Positions 34,998 to 45,321 of a stretch of 58,463 nt of DNA are shown one piece after another. The DNA is from Spongospora subterranea f. sp. subterranea (lineage: Eukaryota > Endomyxa: Phytomyxea > Phytomyxea > Plasmodiophorida), in NCBI GenBank assembly GCA_049724395.1, contig JAUGWO010000054.1, positions 1 through 58,463 on the forward strand, in the 5' to 3' direction. A program made the translations under genes and the position numbers. The notes beneath the pieces are model-generated. The model searched no databases, had not been told where the DNA came from, and saw only the letters and a program-made list of their open reading frames with translations. Each line of letters starts with the position of its first letter. The stretch's first letter is position 1.

Positions 34998-37080
34998 TCA
35001 AGCAATTTTTAGTAAAACCGAAATTTGTGACAAAGGTTGGACCAACTTTAAAGCGTTACTAAGGGCGTCCTTATAATTGTTGGAAAGACACTGTACGGAA
35101 CACAACGACGCAAATAATGACGCCATATCCTCGTCTAGAATTACACAATGATAAAGGTGTTCAATACTTGATACGGACGGAAAACAAACCAGGTCCAGGA
35201 TCATTCTGTTTCTGAAGAACCTCAAACAATGATGCCATGCCTTCCTTTATTCGGTTAATCCCACACAAAGCTTCGCAACGGTACAACCGCGCCAATAAAA
35301 GCGACGCGCTGTCAAGAGCAGAACCAGGCTTGATCTGAAAAGGGTTCGTCAAAGCGATGATTAAAAAATGACATCGCAATTCACATGTGACAGCCAATTG
35401 ATGGCTTCGGAGAAACGACTCAGACACAGGCAGATGTACGCAATTCCCAAAAACGCAACCTGAGCATTTTGAAGGCTATTCGGTGAAGACATCGATAGCT
35501 TCTGCGAAAATACCTCGATAATCGAAGCAGACGGTGAGAGCGACAAGCCGTTCCGAAAAAAAGAATAGCCTCGTTGAAGCACCTTCAGCACCGATTGAGG
35601 TGGATCCGAGGGTACCTTCAAAAATACTCGGGGTGTTGGCTAAAAAAAACATTTAACTTGACGTCAACTGTTTTGAAAGAGTTTACAGACATTTAAGCGA
35701 TTATCGTGCGACCTGGTTGCAAACGAGTCCTTGGACCGAAACAAAGCGTGCTCCTTGACCGCGGCAAGGCCCAACTGAATCCATATCCAAGATGAGCCAA
35801 ACAAAAAAGATGCACTAGCCTGATACTACAATAAGGACTTGGTCGGTAGAAAATACATTAAACATACAGATATTTCTTTGATGGCGCTCACACCCGGAGA
35901 ATGCAACCGTTGCATTCCGCAATTAAACCTGATTCTTGGACCGAGACTACAGTTAGTCTCCGCGCCAGGCTGAGCCAGGGCTCTACGAAAGTAGAAGGCA
36001 GCGGCAGTGAATCGATTCATTGCAAAGTGTAGACATCCGAGGTTGTTGAGGTAAACTGCCGAAACACTAAATTTCAATATCAAAAACAATGGTTAGAAGT
36101 TTGAATAGCTGCTGGATTACACAGGATCTCTCGGACATGAAAATTTTACATTGTTGAGCAGTTTGATTGATTTCACATATTTCTCAGTACAGCATTCTAG
36201 GCGCGCTTTGACCAGGAGGGCTGAAGCTTTGTGGATATCCGTAAAAATTTCTGCAACAGCTGAAAACGAGATGGTTGAGAACCTGCGACCCAAGATTCAA
36301 GTTAAAAAAGTGCTGACATGAATTTGATTCCTTATTCAACAGCTGCATTGCTGATTTAACTGTTTTCTTGGCCGATTTTTCATTCCTTGTTAGGAGATGC
36401 AAACGCGTTTGGTATAAATAGATATAGAATGACAACTCGCTGAGGGATATTATCGGTGTCGAGCTCGCAACAGGTTCATTGGAGAGTAGCTGAGTTCGCA
36501 TCGTGATCAGCTCTTCCAATACTTTCTCCGCATTGCCCAGTAGCAATGTACGAACAAAGATCTCCAGAAGTAGCAAGGCGATTCGAATACTGAGACCTGT
36601 TAAAATATGTCTTAGACTGAAAAGTGTAGTGAACGTTGGCAGACACTCACCGATATCGAGTCGAAGATTCAGCCGTTGGTCGAAAATCGGGGCGATCAGC
36701 TGTCGGGCAAAGCCGAACTCACATACTCGAACATGCAAAACCGCACGATTGTATTGGAGAACGGCACGATTGTCTATACTGTATTCATTAGGATCATCTA
36801 ATGCCGCCAACGAGTTCATGAGAGCAACCGGGTCGGATGAGCCTAAGATCCATCCAGCGATTAACTTTGCCCCAATATCGACAGCGAAAAACATTTCTGA
36901 GCGTGTTTTGTCGAATAAAAAAAGAAATGGGTCTATACCAGAGCGAAGATAATCGGTGACGATGAAATTATGTTTAAATCGACGAGATTCAGACTTCGTT
37001 GCAGAAGGATCAGACATTAAGGCGGCAAGCGAGGAACGGTAATCACGTCGTTCGAACGCGGCTGCTGCCGCCTCAGCCAT
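34998..37080 (-). CDS. CNOT10: CCR4-NOT complex subunit 10 (TPR protein)
   Basis: The ATG at 37080 starts MAEAAAAAFERRDYRSSLAA. The protein is a chain of TPR-like helices: AVLQYNRAVLHVRVCEFGFA, RIALLLLEIFVRTLLLGNAE and VYLNNLGCLHFAMNRFTAAA with FYFRRALAQ. The last is close to the CNOT10 hallmark YLNNLGC-x-HF-x-M-x-KY-x-x-A-x-FYF. Further exons (35361-35621, 35161-35427, 34998-35225) supply the C-terminal repeats. About 650 residues in total, near the family's usual size. CNOT10 pairs with CNOT11 in the N-terminal module of the CCR4-NOT deadenylase. It is convergent with the large plus-strand gene, 134 bp apart. Confidence 0.85.
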
Positions 37081-37449
37081 GGTGTTGGGTGGGCCTGGGA
37101 AGTAAGGTCTGAATAGGATCTGAGGGGATCGCCGTCAATCCAACGCCGTTGATTTCTATCAAATTACTGCACTGGCCGCGCACTCCGATCTATCACTTAT
37201 ATATACCCATAGAGTGTGGCCCGTTCATGTCCAGCCCACAGTGTACACTGACGCACAGCAGATTGGTTCACCGCAGTGCACACTTACAGCAGCAATGCCA
37301 ATTGATTGACGTGGTGGAACAGTGACGGAGGTTGGAACCCCCTATACCTATTGTGTTACTGTACTGCTTCCTGTTACCAACGTATCATGATATAAATTAT
37401 AAACCTTTATTCTGCCGTTGTGTTGTTCATTGTTGTTTTTGAATGTCAA
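37081..37449. other. Intergenic promoter region of CNOT10
   Basis: I see no gene here. It contains an AT-rich tatatata stretch near 37200, about 120 bp upstream of the CNOT10 start, which could serve as a TATA-like element, and the 3' flank of the VWD gene. Confidence 0.4.
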
Positions 37450-40245
37450 TCAATGCATCCGCGCATATGTGGTCGGTGCTGGGGTTGGGACTAGAGGGAT
37501 GTTTGTAGGTTCCTGATCTTCTGTGACGTCGCTCGGCCCTGCTCCTGTACCTTCTGCGCCTGCCGGAGAAGCTGCTGCGACTGCGCTTCCAGTATCATTT
37601 GCTCCGCCTGCTCCCGTGTTGGTGCCTGCTCCCATGTTGGTGCCTGCTCCCATGTTAGTAGTAGCTCCCACGTTGGTACCAGCTCCCATGTTGGTGCCTG
37701 TTCCCATGTTGGTGCCTGTTCCCATATTGGTGCCTGCTCCCATAGTTGCTCCAGCACCTGCACCTGTGTCTACGCCAGCACCAAATCCTGGCCTTGCTCC
37801 TGCGCCTGATCCCCATACGGACCATCCCGAACCTCCTGGCATTCTGCCTCCTCGGTGATGCGTTTGGTCACCATGTCCCCCTTGCGCTCCAAACGCTACT
37901 GGAATAGCCATCTGAGCTGCTGGAATTGCCATCACAGGCAAACGAGGCTGCTGTGGCATCATTACATTCATGGTTCGTTGCGCATCTCGTCGTTGAGCAT
38001 TTTGCCTAAAGAACATATTTAGGTCATTTTTTAGTCAGGACGTCCGGTAAGGTAGAATCTCTCACCGGCCAAGTAATGCTTGTCTTTGGGCCTCTTGTTG
38101 CCCTTCTAATGCTCTCCTTTGCTGAGCCTGGTCCTGCTCAAGAGCCCGTCGCTGTTCTGGTGTCACTCGTGCCTCCATCATAATTGGCGCTGCATTCTCC
38201 CGGGCAGGTATAGCGGCGACCGGCGCCTGCATTGCCGCCATAGGCATAGCGGCCACAGGTGCTGGCATTTGTACGGGAGCCACAGGTGCTGCCATTTGTA
38301 CGGGTGCCACAGGTGCTGCCATTTGTACTGGTGCCACAGGTGCTGCCATTTGTACGGGTGCCACAGGTGCTGCCATTTGTACGGGTGCCACAGGCGCCGC
38401 CATCTGGACAGGTGCTGGTGCTGGTGTAGAGGCGGGCATCATTTGAAATGATGGAATCGCTTGCTGTTGCTGCACTTGCTGTATGAACGATAGCGGTATA
38501 TCCTGTTGTGGTGCAGCCGTTTTAATTTCAGAGGCGGGGACATCACGGGATCGGACAACGGTTGCTATCTGAACTTGACGAACAGGAGGAAGCGATGGTG
38601 TTGGGGATGGTGTTTGGGTTGCGGTTGGGGACGGTGTTTGGATTGTTGTTGGGGATGGTGTGGGGCTTGGGGTCGTACCGGCTGGTACTGATGCACTACC
38701 CTCCGGTGCCTCTGAATCCGATGGCTCATTACTTGTCACAGCTTCTTGAGGGCTGCTTTTCGGAGTCTTATGTTTGGGAACTCGTTCGTCTTCTTCGTCA
38801 TCAATAGGAATACGTTGGCGACGACGGGAGTTATCATCTCGTTTTTCCACAAGAGAGGGTTGGATTACCACTACTGGCGCCTCAATATCAAAGTGTAGTT
38901 TTAATTTCTGGGCAACAGTCGACACTGCCATATTTTGCATAGTCTGCATTGACATTGTTGACGACTCCTATCTGAAGTGTCAGTACTGGTGAGATCATAT
39001 CCACTATCACTGACCTCCATAAACGACCGTCGCGTCTTTCTCGCAGTGAGATAATGAGCTTTAACACCTGTGGTGGAGGGTTTGTTGTAGAACAGCTCGT
39101 ACGTGACTCCTGAATCAACAGGAATTTCGTGAGGTTTTTTAGTGACAGTCTTGGTTAAAATGGTGGCTGTCTCCAAAGGTGCCGTGTAATTCAATTGCGG
39201 TTGTAGCCAGGTCAGAGTTGCGTTGTCGCTTGTTTCAACTTGCTTGATGTTTTCACAGGCATGAACGTACGCCTTCATGTTCGCCTCAGCAGCCTGTTCA
39301 GCTCCGGGGCCGAGCGACTTATCATAGATACAGTTCTCGACAAACCCACCAAATACTTCGTCGTGTTTAACACGATCTTTTGGTTGACCGCACAAGCATT
39401 CCTTGATAACCTGATTCAACACAACTTCGCTTTCGAAAACAGGATGGTCCGGAACGGCAGTTTCATTTGGCGCCGTGTACTTGGGTGCGAGAGGCAACTG
39501 AGTCATCATTACCTAAGTACAGGATTAGAACAACCCAATCGACAATTCTTGCTTGGATTACAGTTGTAGGAGGTGGAGTTTCCGTCGGTGCCGATGTCGG
39601 CGACGTCGTTTTGTTCGGAGACGTTGTCGGTGAGGTCGTTTTGTTCGCAGCAATGCACGACGTACCGCCAGAAATAGGAGCGACTTTAGCGAACGTCTCG
39701 GCGTATGATCGTATGTCTTTAGGTTTGGTCTGTTTACCTGAACACGTTCCACACATACCGGTACAATTATTTACATTCGATGTGGTCACTGTGAATGTGG
39801 CTGGACCGGCCTTGATCTTGATAACTTCATCGCCTTGTTTGATCTTGATATCCAGCAAGTTCCCCTTCGCCGATAACACATTCGTATTTAGCATCGGGTC
39901 GATGTAAGCATCGGTAGGGTTCGTGTAGTTCTTGCCATTGATAATGGAGAGATGAGACGATTCACTTGGAGTTTGAATTACGAGATCGCAATCGCCAGAC
40001 GTCACTTTAATCCGGCAATAATCGATCATAGATACGGGTCCAACAGGTCTGTTGAGACACTGCACCTCGACAGTGTCGGTTTTGAACATTTGGAAGAGAC
40101 CAGTTCCTTGCCAATCGTAGCGGGTTTTTCCATCGCACATGACATAATGTGGATCCCCCGCAGCGACACACATACAATCAGCGCTTGCTATATGGAATAA
40201 ACCAGAAATGGTCAGTACGATCGTGATCATAATGGGGATTGACAT
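37450..40245 (-). CDS. Secreted protein with VWD and C8-like domains and long repetitive tail
   Basis: ATG at 40245 starts MSIPIMITIVLTISGLFHIA, a signal peptide. A von Willebrand type D-like domain follows: CVAAGDPHYVMCDGKTRYDW (GDPHY-x-x-CDG-x-x-xxDW) through MCGTCSGKQTKP. A proline/threonine linker (SPTTSPNKTTSPTSAPTE) leads to an exon with ECLCGQPKDRVKHDEVFGGF and ANMKAYVHACENI, whose Cys spacing resembles a C8 domain. Later exons are low complexity: proline/threonine repeats, at least five APVAPVQMA repeats, a glutamine-rich coil and GTNMGAG-type repeats ending at 37450. It is probably extracellular, perhaps coat or adhesive material. Exon joins are partly inferred and two genes cannot be excluded. 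Confidence 0.7.
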
Positions 40246-40643
40246 GATGCTCCTTCAAAGATTGATGATAAACAAAGCAGGAATTGGGTTTACTTAGGGC
40301 AAAAATAAGTTAATGACCTAGACGACCTGCCAAGTCAGCTCTCAAGTGGAGTCATGTTGAAAATTCGTGAGTCAATAATAAAACCGATGTTATGGCGGTA
40401 AGTGAGCCTATGTCAAGCCAGGACTGGGGCATATGTAGTGTGTTTTTTTTTAAACGGGAACAATTCCAGTACAGTTGCAAGAAATGGATCAATTGCTGGA
40501 GTCAGGTCGGGGAAACACCTTGCTAAAGGTTAGGTTGACCCTTCGCCGGTGCCAGCAATTGATATCGCGGTTTCGACAAGGTCCCCTACCACATAGGAGT
40601 ATCAATCAGGACTCCTCAACGTGAAGCCGCTGTGCGCGCCGTA
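40246..40643. other. Intergenic
   Basis: I see no gene here. It is the upstream region of the VWD gene and ends at the left inverted repeat of the Harbinger element. Confidence 0.4.
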
Positions 40644-40702
40644 GGGGGTATCAAAGTTGACGATTCTAGGAAGCGCTTTTGATTCGGTCCACAAAGTATT
40701 TT

Positions 40703-40756
40703 AAAAGTGCTTCAAAACTGTAAAATCAGGTGCTTTTACAGTTTTGAAGCGCTTTT
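40703..40756. repeat. 23-bp hairpin near the Harbinger left end
   Basis: Bases 40703-40725 are the reverse complement of 40734-40756 with one mismatch and an 8-base loop. The GCGCTTTT motif at the outer edge is repeated nearby at 40673 and again near 42850. Confidence 0.9.
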
Positions 40757-40811
40757 AAAAATCTGACTATCCATTTTACTCCTTACGTATCTCGCTCGAT
40801 CACGGTCAAGT

Positions 40812-42133
40812 ATGACAGGCAAAACGTGTGCTAAAGGTATTAAAACTTCCGGCGCCCGTCGGAGAACTACACTTCCAGAGTTTCTGCTGATGGACGAATT
40901 CGTAGAGATTTTGGAAAATTTTAAATTGCTAACAGGAGGCGCAGCAAAGGGCAAGCCAATGCTGGCTGGGCAGAAACTCACCAAGGCCGACGGATATCGG
41001 GCTTTGTCTGAATTTGTTAACAGCAAATTGGTAGACGGCAAAGTCCGATGGTCGGATAATGAAGGCGAAAGTCGCTGGGAAGCGTATCTCAGCCGGGACA
41101 AAACGACGCGTGCTCAGATTATTTTTCAAACAGGGTTCGGTTTAACCGAAAAAGACGAGGCTCAAGGAATTAGGACAATTAACGATAAAGAGAATTGCAT
41201 GTGTCCCTATTATCAACGCTTGGATGCGCTTTTCGACACGAGGCAGAACGGTCAACCTTCTGTCGTCGCTGAAGTAGGGATTAGCGGTGTGAGTGATGAT
41301 TTTTTCAACATCCCCGTTGTTTTCCCCAAGAAAATTAGCCAAGACGCAAATGCTGATGAATTTCATGGTATCGACAGCAATGCATCATTCGAAGAATCCG
41401 ACGATGATTTCATAGAGCGTGTCACATCCTGCCCAAAAGACCCCCAACACCCCATCTTCCTTCTCCTAAAGCGTTTTTTTCAGAATCGGATGATCAACTG
41501 GATTCGCATTTTTCACCTAGACCGAACCATCCGAAACGGGCTCGTTTGATGCCAGATTTAAAACAGTTTCCACTTTCAGAACCAGCTGGAAAAGGCACCC
41601 CTAAAGTCGCCAAAAAGCATGATGCTGTTGCAAGCTTTATCGAATCTCAGGCGAGGATGGCCATGCTGGAGGAAAAAAGGATAGAACGGGAGGAACAAAG
41701 ATTGATAAGAGAAGAGCAAAGATTGGCTCAAGAGTTGGAGTTCAAAAAACGCATGATGGAGCTGGAAATCCGCAAGGAAGAAGCTGCGAAGGTTACAGCC
41801 ACACACAACTCTAAAGCCGCATTCGTTGCGAACTTAGTCAGTTCTGGAGCTCCAGTGGAGCAGATATCTGAACTTCTCGAGAATGGTATTCAATCAACCA
41901 ACTACAGAATAAAAGATATATATTTGGATAAAGAATTTTTAAGACCAGAACTCAGCAACCTTGCGCTGAATCTCTTGTCTCCGATGAGATACAGACAAGG
42001 GTACAGAGCGCGCTGGACTGGCGTTCCGCTCCAAATCGATGCTGTCACCGTCGTCAACCAAAGCAATGTCGTCCACCGCCAATCGCTCTTTGCTGACCAT
42101 GTTGTGAAGAACGCAACCGGCAAAATCCATTGA
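40812..42133 (+). CDS. Harbinger Myb/SANT-like DNA-binding protein
   Basis: ATG at 40812. The first exon contains a trihelix/Myb-like domain with RWSDNEGESRWEAYLSRDKT, then FQTGFGLTEKDEAQGI and CPYYQRLDALFDTRQNGQPS, the pattern of the accessory protein of PIF/Harbinger elements. An intron of about 65 nt, ending ttttttcag, brings in a second exon with ESDDQLDSHFSPRPNHPKRA, a charged coiled coil (EEKRIEREEQRLIREEQRLA) and a tail ending at 42133. About 410 residues. This protein normally binds DNA and escorts the transposase to the nucleus. Its 3' end overlaps the convergent transposase by about 80 bp. Confidence 0.8.
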
Positions 42134-42748
42134 CACGCGAATTGGATGTCGCTTGGCAGATTGGCTGGCCACGTAGCGATTGCCATCGCCCTTTCAGGAT
42201 ACCGTTCCCGTGTTCGGAAACTACACGAGCCCGAGAAATCCTTAAATTGAACTGCTGGATTTCGAGAATTGATGCGGCCGGCTGTCTATAGGGGACAAGC
42301 ATTTGCTTGGATAAAGTAAATCCCGAGTCTCCAAGTTGATTTTGCTCAGGCGAAAAATAATGGTTTGGGTTCTTCTTCACAGATCCGGACTCCCAAACCT
42401 TTGTGTCATCCTTTGTGTCATGAACAGACCCTGGCCATCCTGCAATGAGATAGCGAATTTGACGCTGGTGGTCGAACGTCAACATAACGGTAAAGGAGTA
42501 CTGGCACTTACGACTCCAATACACTTCCCCTTCCAGGCCAGGGCGTTGGAATAGGACAACATGCGTACCACGAGTTGATACGATGCATCCTGGAAACCCG
42601 AATTCCCGATGGTCAAGTTCCCCGAGCGCAACAACGTAGCTGCTCTTCGTCGGTTTCGGAATTGGCATAAACCGTACTGCATCAGCTCAGCTCTCAAGGT
42701 TCGCCCAGCGCCGGCCACTAGGCTTGCTCGGACTGAAACACGAGCCAT
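42054..42748 (-). pseudogene. Harbinger transposase (DDE_Tnp_4), N-terminally incomplete
   Basis: The minus-strand frame (about 42668-42054) contains FPGCIVSTRGTHVVLFQRPG, then YWSRKCQYSFTVMLTFD, AGWPGSVHD, GDSGFTLSKQMLVPYRQ and SEHGNGILKGRW. These follow the DDE_Tnp_4 layout. The first block normally reads IDGTH; here STRGTH lacks the first catalytic Asp. The Asp of the second block is present. The N-terminal helix-turn-helix region is missing or lies in another frame (42479-42748). Full-length relatives are 350 to 450 residues, against about 205 here, so this copy is probably inactive. A missed intron could explain part of the loss. Confidence 0.75.
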
Positions 42749-42794
42749 TTATGACGCTTTAAGTATCCCGACGCAGACTACGTTTGATACCCCC

Positions 42795-43216
42795 CAAGGA
42801 GAAATCCGCTTTTAACTTATCGCTTTTAAAACTTTTAAAAGCAAAACTTAAAAGCGCCAAATTACTTCGCCTCATAGTTCAATTCAGCTTTGCCAGCGAA
42901 TTTCGTCCCCGCTTTGCAGATCGTCTAAGAGGCTGAGAGCCTTCACACAAGCGAAGAAGGACGACAGAAAATGTGGAATGGCGGAGTATGTTCTGCCGGA
43001 GATGCCAACACGACTATAATATTCGGGCTTTTATCACAAATATTGTCTCAGACCAGACTTAACTCGTTTAGAATTTATGGGTTGTCCTTTAACACGACCA
43101 GGTCAATTAAGAATCAAAGCGACATTCGAGGTTGGCCTTAGATCGTTTTATGACAACAAAGCCAGCGCCTGTTTCCGTGAAGATGAATTCCACAGTAATC
43201 AACCGACCGTTCTTCC
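42795..43216. other. Intergenic between transposons
   Basis: I see no gene. A/T-rich GCTTTTAA-like repeats occur at 42808-42858. Confidence 0.4.
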
Positions 43217-43678
43217 TTGTCCCAAAGTTTCGACATCGAGTCGCAAATAGCGTTGCGAATGATCTGTATCATTAAAAATGGTCGTGTTAGTTCGAATCCC
43301 CATCGTCATTTCAACGGGCCAGTTCACGACCCCATGTGCATCGATTCAGTACGATCGACAGCCCGCCCTCGACTCGATGAGACGGAACGGGCACGGCGCC
43401 GCGACACCGGGTCGTGCATGTATTGCGGTGACGCCGACCATCCGATAGACGACTGCCCGGCCTTAGCGCAATACATGCACGACCCGGTGTCGCGGCGCCG
43501 TGCCCGTTCCGTCTCATCGAGTCGAGGGCGGGCTGTCGATCGTACTGAATCGATGCACATGGGGTCGTCCGCACTCGTTGGTTATGATCACGCTTCGCTG
43601 TGCAGTGCAGCAACTGGCTGTACAGTGCAGTTAACCTTGACCGGTCAGTCTACGGTTACCGAACATGTGACATGCTGA
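43217..43678 (+). mobile_element. Fossil zinc-knuckle (CCHC) sequence, gag-like, within a palindrome
   Basis: A plus-strand frame includes SCMYCGDADHPIDDCP, a perfect CX2CX4HX4C zinc knuckle as in retroelement gag or related proteins, flanked by arginine-rich stretches. It is carried within the 102-bp inverted repeat at 43326-43568, so most of the frame is mirrored on the other strand. No capsid, protease, polymerase or LTR is seen nearby. I read it as a small relic. Confidence 0.5.
43326..43568. repeat. Perfect 102-bp inverted repeat, 39-bp loop
   Basis: Bases 43326-43427 and 43467-43568 are exact reverse complements as far as I can read, separated by 39 bases (43428-43466). Identity stops abruptly at both outer edges. 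The arms are GC-rich compared with the flanks. Confidence 0.97.
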
Positions 43679-43824
43679 TTTGTGATTGAAACGTGGTCAA
43701 CGTGATGTGAAGTAACAATATCCAAGTGCGACCCCCCGTGTGTGTACCGTATTTGATGAGTGAAGTACCGGTACTGTATAACGATGTCTCAGTGCACCCC
43801 AGTTTGTTGCGCGATTATACATTT

Positions 43825-45321
43825 GGGGGACGAGAAAAGACTGGCCACTTTAACTGGCCATTTCCAAAAGTGCGCGGATGGCCAGTTAAAGTGGCCAGTC
43901 TTTTACTATGGGTACGAGAAAAGACTGGCCACAAACTGCCTGGTTTCTTGGTCAATATATATTGACTGGCCATTGTGGATTTTCGGAATTAAATATTATT
44001 ATGTACACATGAGTGTATGCAATTCAAGTTCCGGACTTGCGGTGTTCCGCGTCGCATTTCTGCCTATTTCAGGTGATGGACGTCGACGAGGTCGACCTCA
44101 GCTGGTCAATGTCCGATTTCACTGGGGCCGAGTTTAACTCCAATCCGGTGAAATATTTATCGAACCATCATCCAGATTGCGACGGGGTTCCTTTGCGCCC
44201 AAATGGAAATGCACAGTTTTTTTTTGAACACGCGGCATCAAAACCCAATTTGGTTGCTCACTATTCTGAATGGCAATGGCGAGTAACAAAGACACGATAC
44301 CGGTCATTATTGGACAGAAAAAGAGCTGTTGAAATCGTTTCGAAGATGTGCAACGGGGTTATTTCGTGCTCCAACGCCACGTGTTCGTATTCTCTGCGTC
44401 CTAAACAGAATAATCCGGACTCATTCGACCATTCGTACTGCTGCAGTTTCATAGCAGGCGCATCTAAACTTTTATGCAGGTGTCACGTTTGTCTGGGTGA
44501 ATTGACCCGTTTGAAATGCAATGCCAAATGCCGGTGGATTGAGGCTGCTTTCTGCAATAGAACAATCATCATACATGATGGCTGTCACAATCCCCAAGTC
44601 CCCATGTCAAAAATCCCAAATCCACATTGGCCAGTCAAATAGGAAACCACAGTCAGTTTGTGGCCAGTCTTTTCTCGTACCCATAGTAAATTTCAAAGCC
44701 AATTCCGTTTATGTGGCGTACGGTAAAAAATAAACATAAGGTTTCCTTATTAAGTCCAACACGAATCGGATTGATGTTATTGTCAGCATTTAAATGCTGC
44801 AGAAATTCTCCCCAACAGACCCCAGGATTCGTCGCCCAGAAGGACTTCATAAAGAAAGGACAATCAATTGAAACACCAACGGGTATCCAAAGAATAGGTG
44901 ACATTTTTACAATACAATCAGGCCACGGGTGGGCAGTTTTTCGCAGGAAGAAAGGGGAAGTTTCCGATCTTATGCTGGCTTAAATCTATTTCAAGTTAGT
45001 GGTAATTACTTGATTTAAATTTAAAAGAAGAAAAAAATGGTTAACCTGAATATGTCTGCCTGAATGATGTGTTGAGGACAACGTTTTCTACGCCGGTGAG
45101 GGAAAAGGCGGTCGACGTTCGTCAGTAGTTCACACGGTACACTCAAGTGTACATAATAATATTTAAATCCCAAACCCACATTGGCCAGTCAAATAGGAAA
45201 CCACAGTCAGTTTGTGGCCAGTCTTTTCACGTACCCATAGTAAAAGACTGGCCACTTTAACTGGCCATCCGCGCACTTTTTGAGATGGCCAGTTAAAGTG
45301 GCCAGTCTTTTATAGCCCCCC
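43825..45321 (+). mobile_element. DNA transposon with about 185-bp terminal inverted repeats that contain hairpins
   Basis: The left terminus (43825-44016) and right terminus (45139-45321) are inverted copies of one another, with small gaps. Each begins GGGGG and contains a perfect 27-bp hairpin (arms 43835-43861/43878-43904 and 45242-45268/45285-45311) followed by shared single-copy sequence. A third, partial copy of the inner right-terminus sequence lies at about 44610-44695, directly after the internal gene. The interior encodes a Cys-rich protein with a WRKY-GCM1-like zinc finger. No DDE transposase domain is visible, so the copy is probably non-autonomous. About 45 bp of imperfect direct repeat flank it (near 43700 and 45329). 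Confidence 0.85.
44076..44642 (+). CDS. Transposon protein with WRKY-GCM1/FLYWCH-like zinc finger
   Basis: ATG at 44076 (MDVDEVDLSWSMSDF). An acidic N-terminus is followed by WQWRVTKTRYRSLLDRKRAV, then KMCNGVISCSNATCSYSLRP, and further cysteines in CRCHVCLGELTRLKC, closing with HDGCHNP...KIPNP. The C-x5-C-x4-C...RP pattern and late His/Cys pair resemble the WRKY-GCM1 fingers found in Mutator-like transposases and related elements. The stop lies in sequence shared with the element's terminal repeat, so the C-terminus is truncated or supplied by the repeat. About 188 residues. Confidence 0.6.
   Translation: MDVDEVDLSWSMSDFTGAEFNSNPVKYLSNHHPDCDGVPLRPNGNAQFFFEHAASKPNLVAHYSEWQWRVTKTRYRSLLDRKRAVEIVSKMCNGVISCSNATCSYSLRPKQNNPDSFDHSYCCSFIAGASKLLCRCHVCLGELTRLKCNAKCRWIEAAFCNRTIIIHDGCHNPQVPMSKIPNPHWPVK

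Larger units (their letters stand above)
40644..42794 (+). mobile_element. PIF/Harbinger DNA transposon with two convergent genes
   Basis: The interior carries the two-gene Harbinger set: a Myb/SANT-like protein on the plus strand and a DDE_Tnp_4-type transposase on the minus strand. A perfect 12-bp inverted repeat GGGGGTATCAAA lies at 40644-40655 and 42783-42794, just outside the genes, and I take it as the element ends. A 3-bp TWA target duplication is not evident, so the exact edges are uncertain. A strong hairpin (40703-40756) lies just inside the left end. Confidence 0.8.

Noticed and set aside
37523-37858. Plus-strand proline/valine-rich frame
   Set aside because: It mirrors the Gly/Thr/Asn repeat tail of the minus-strand VWD gene.
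38119-38451. Plus-strand His/Cys-rich repeat frame resembling zinc fingers
   Set aside because: It mirrors the APVAPVQM repeats; the His/Cys spacing is a by-product of the 30-bp DNA repeat.
43311-43613. Two overlapping zinc-knuckle genes on opposite strands
   Set aside because: The minus-strand frames arise from the perfect inverted repeat. Only the plus-strand loop region encodes a complete CCHC knuckle.
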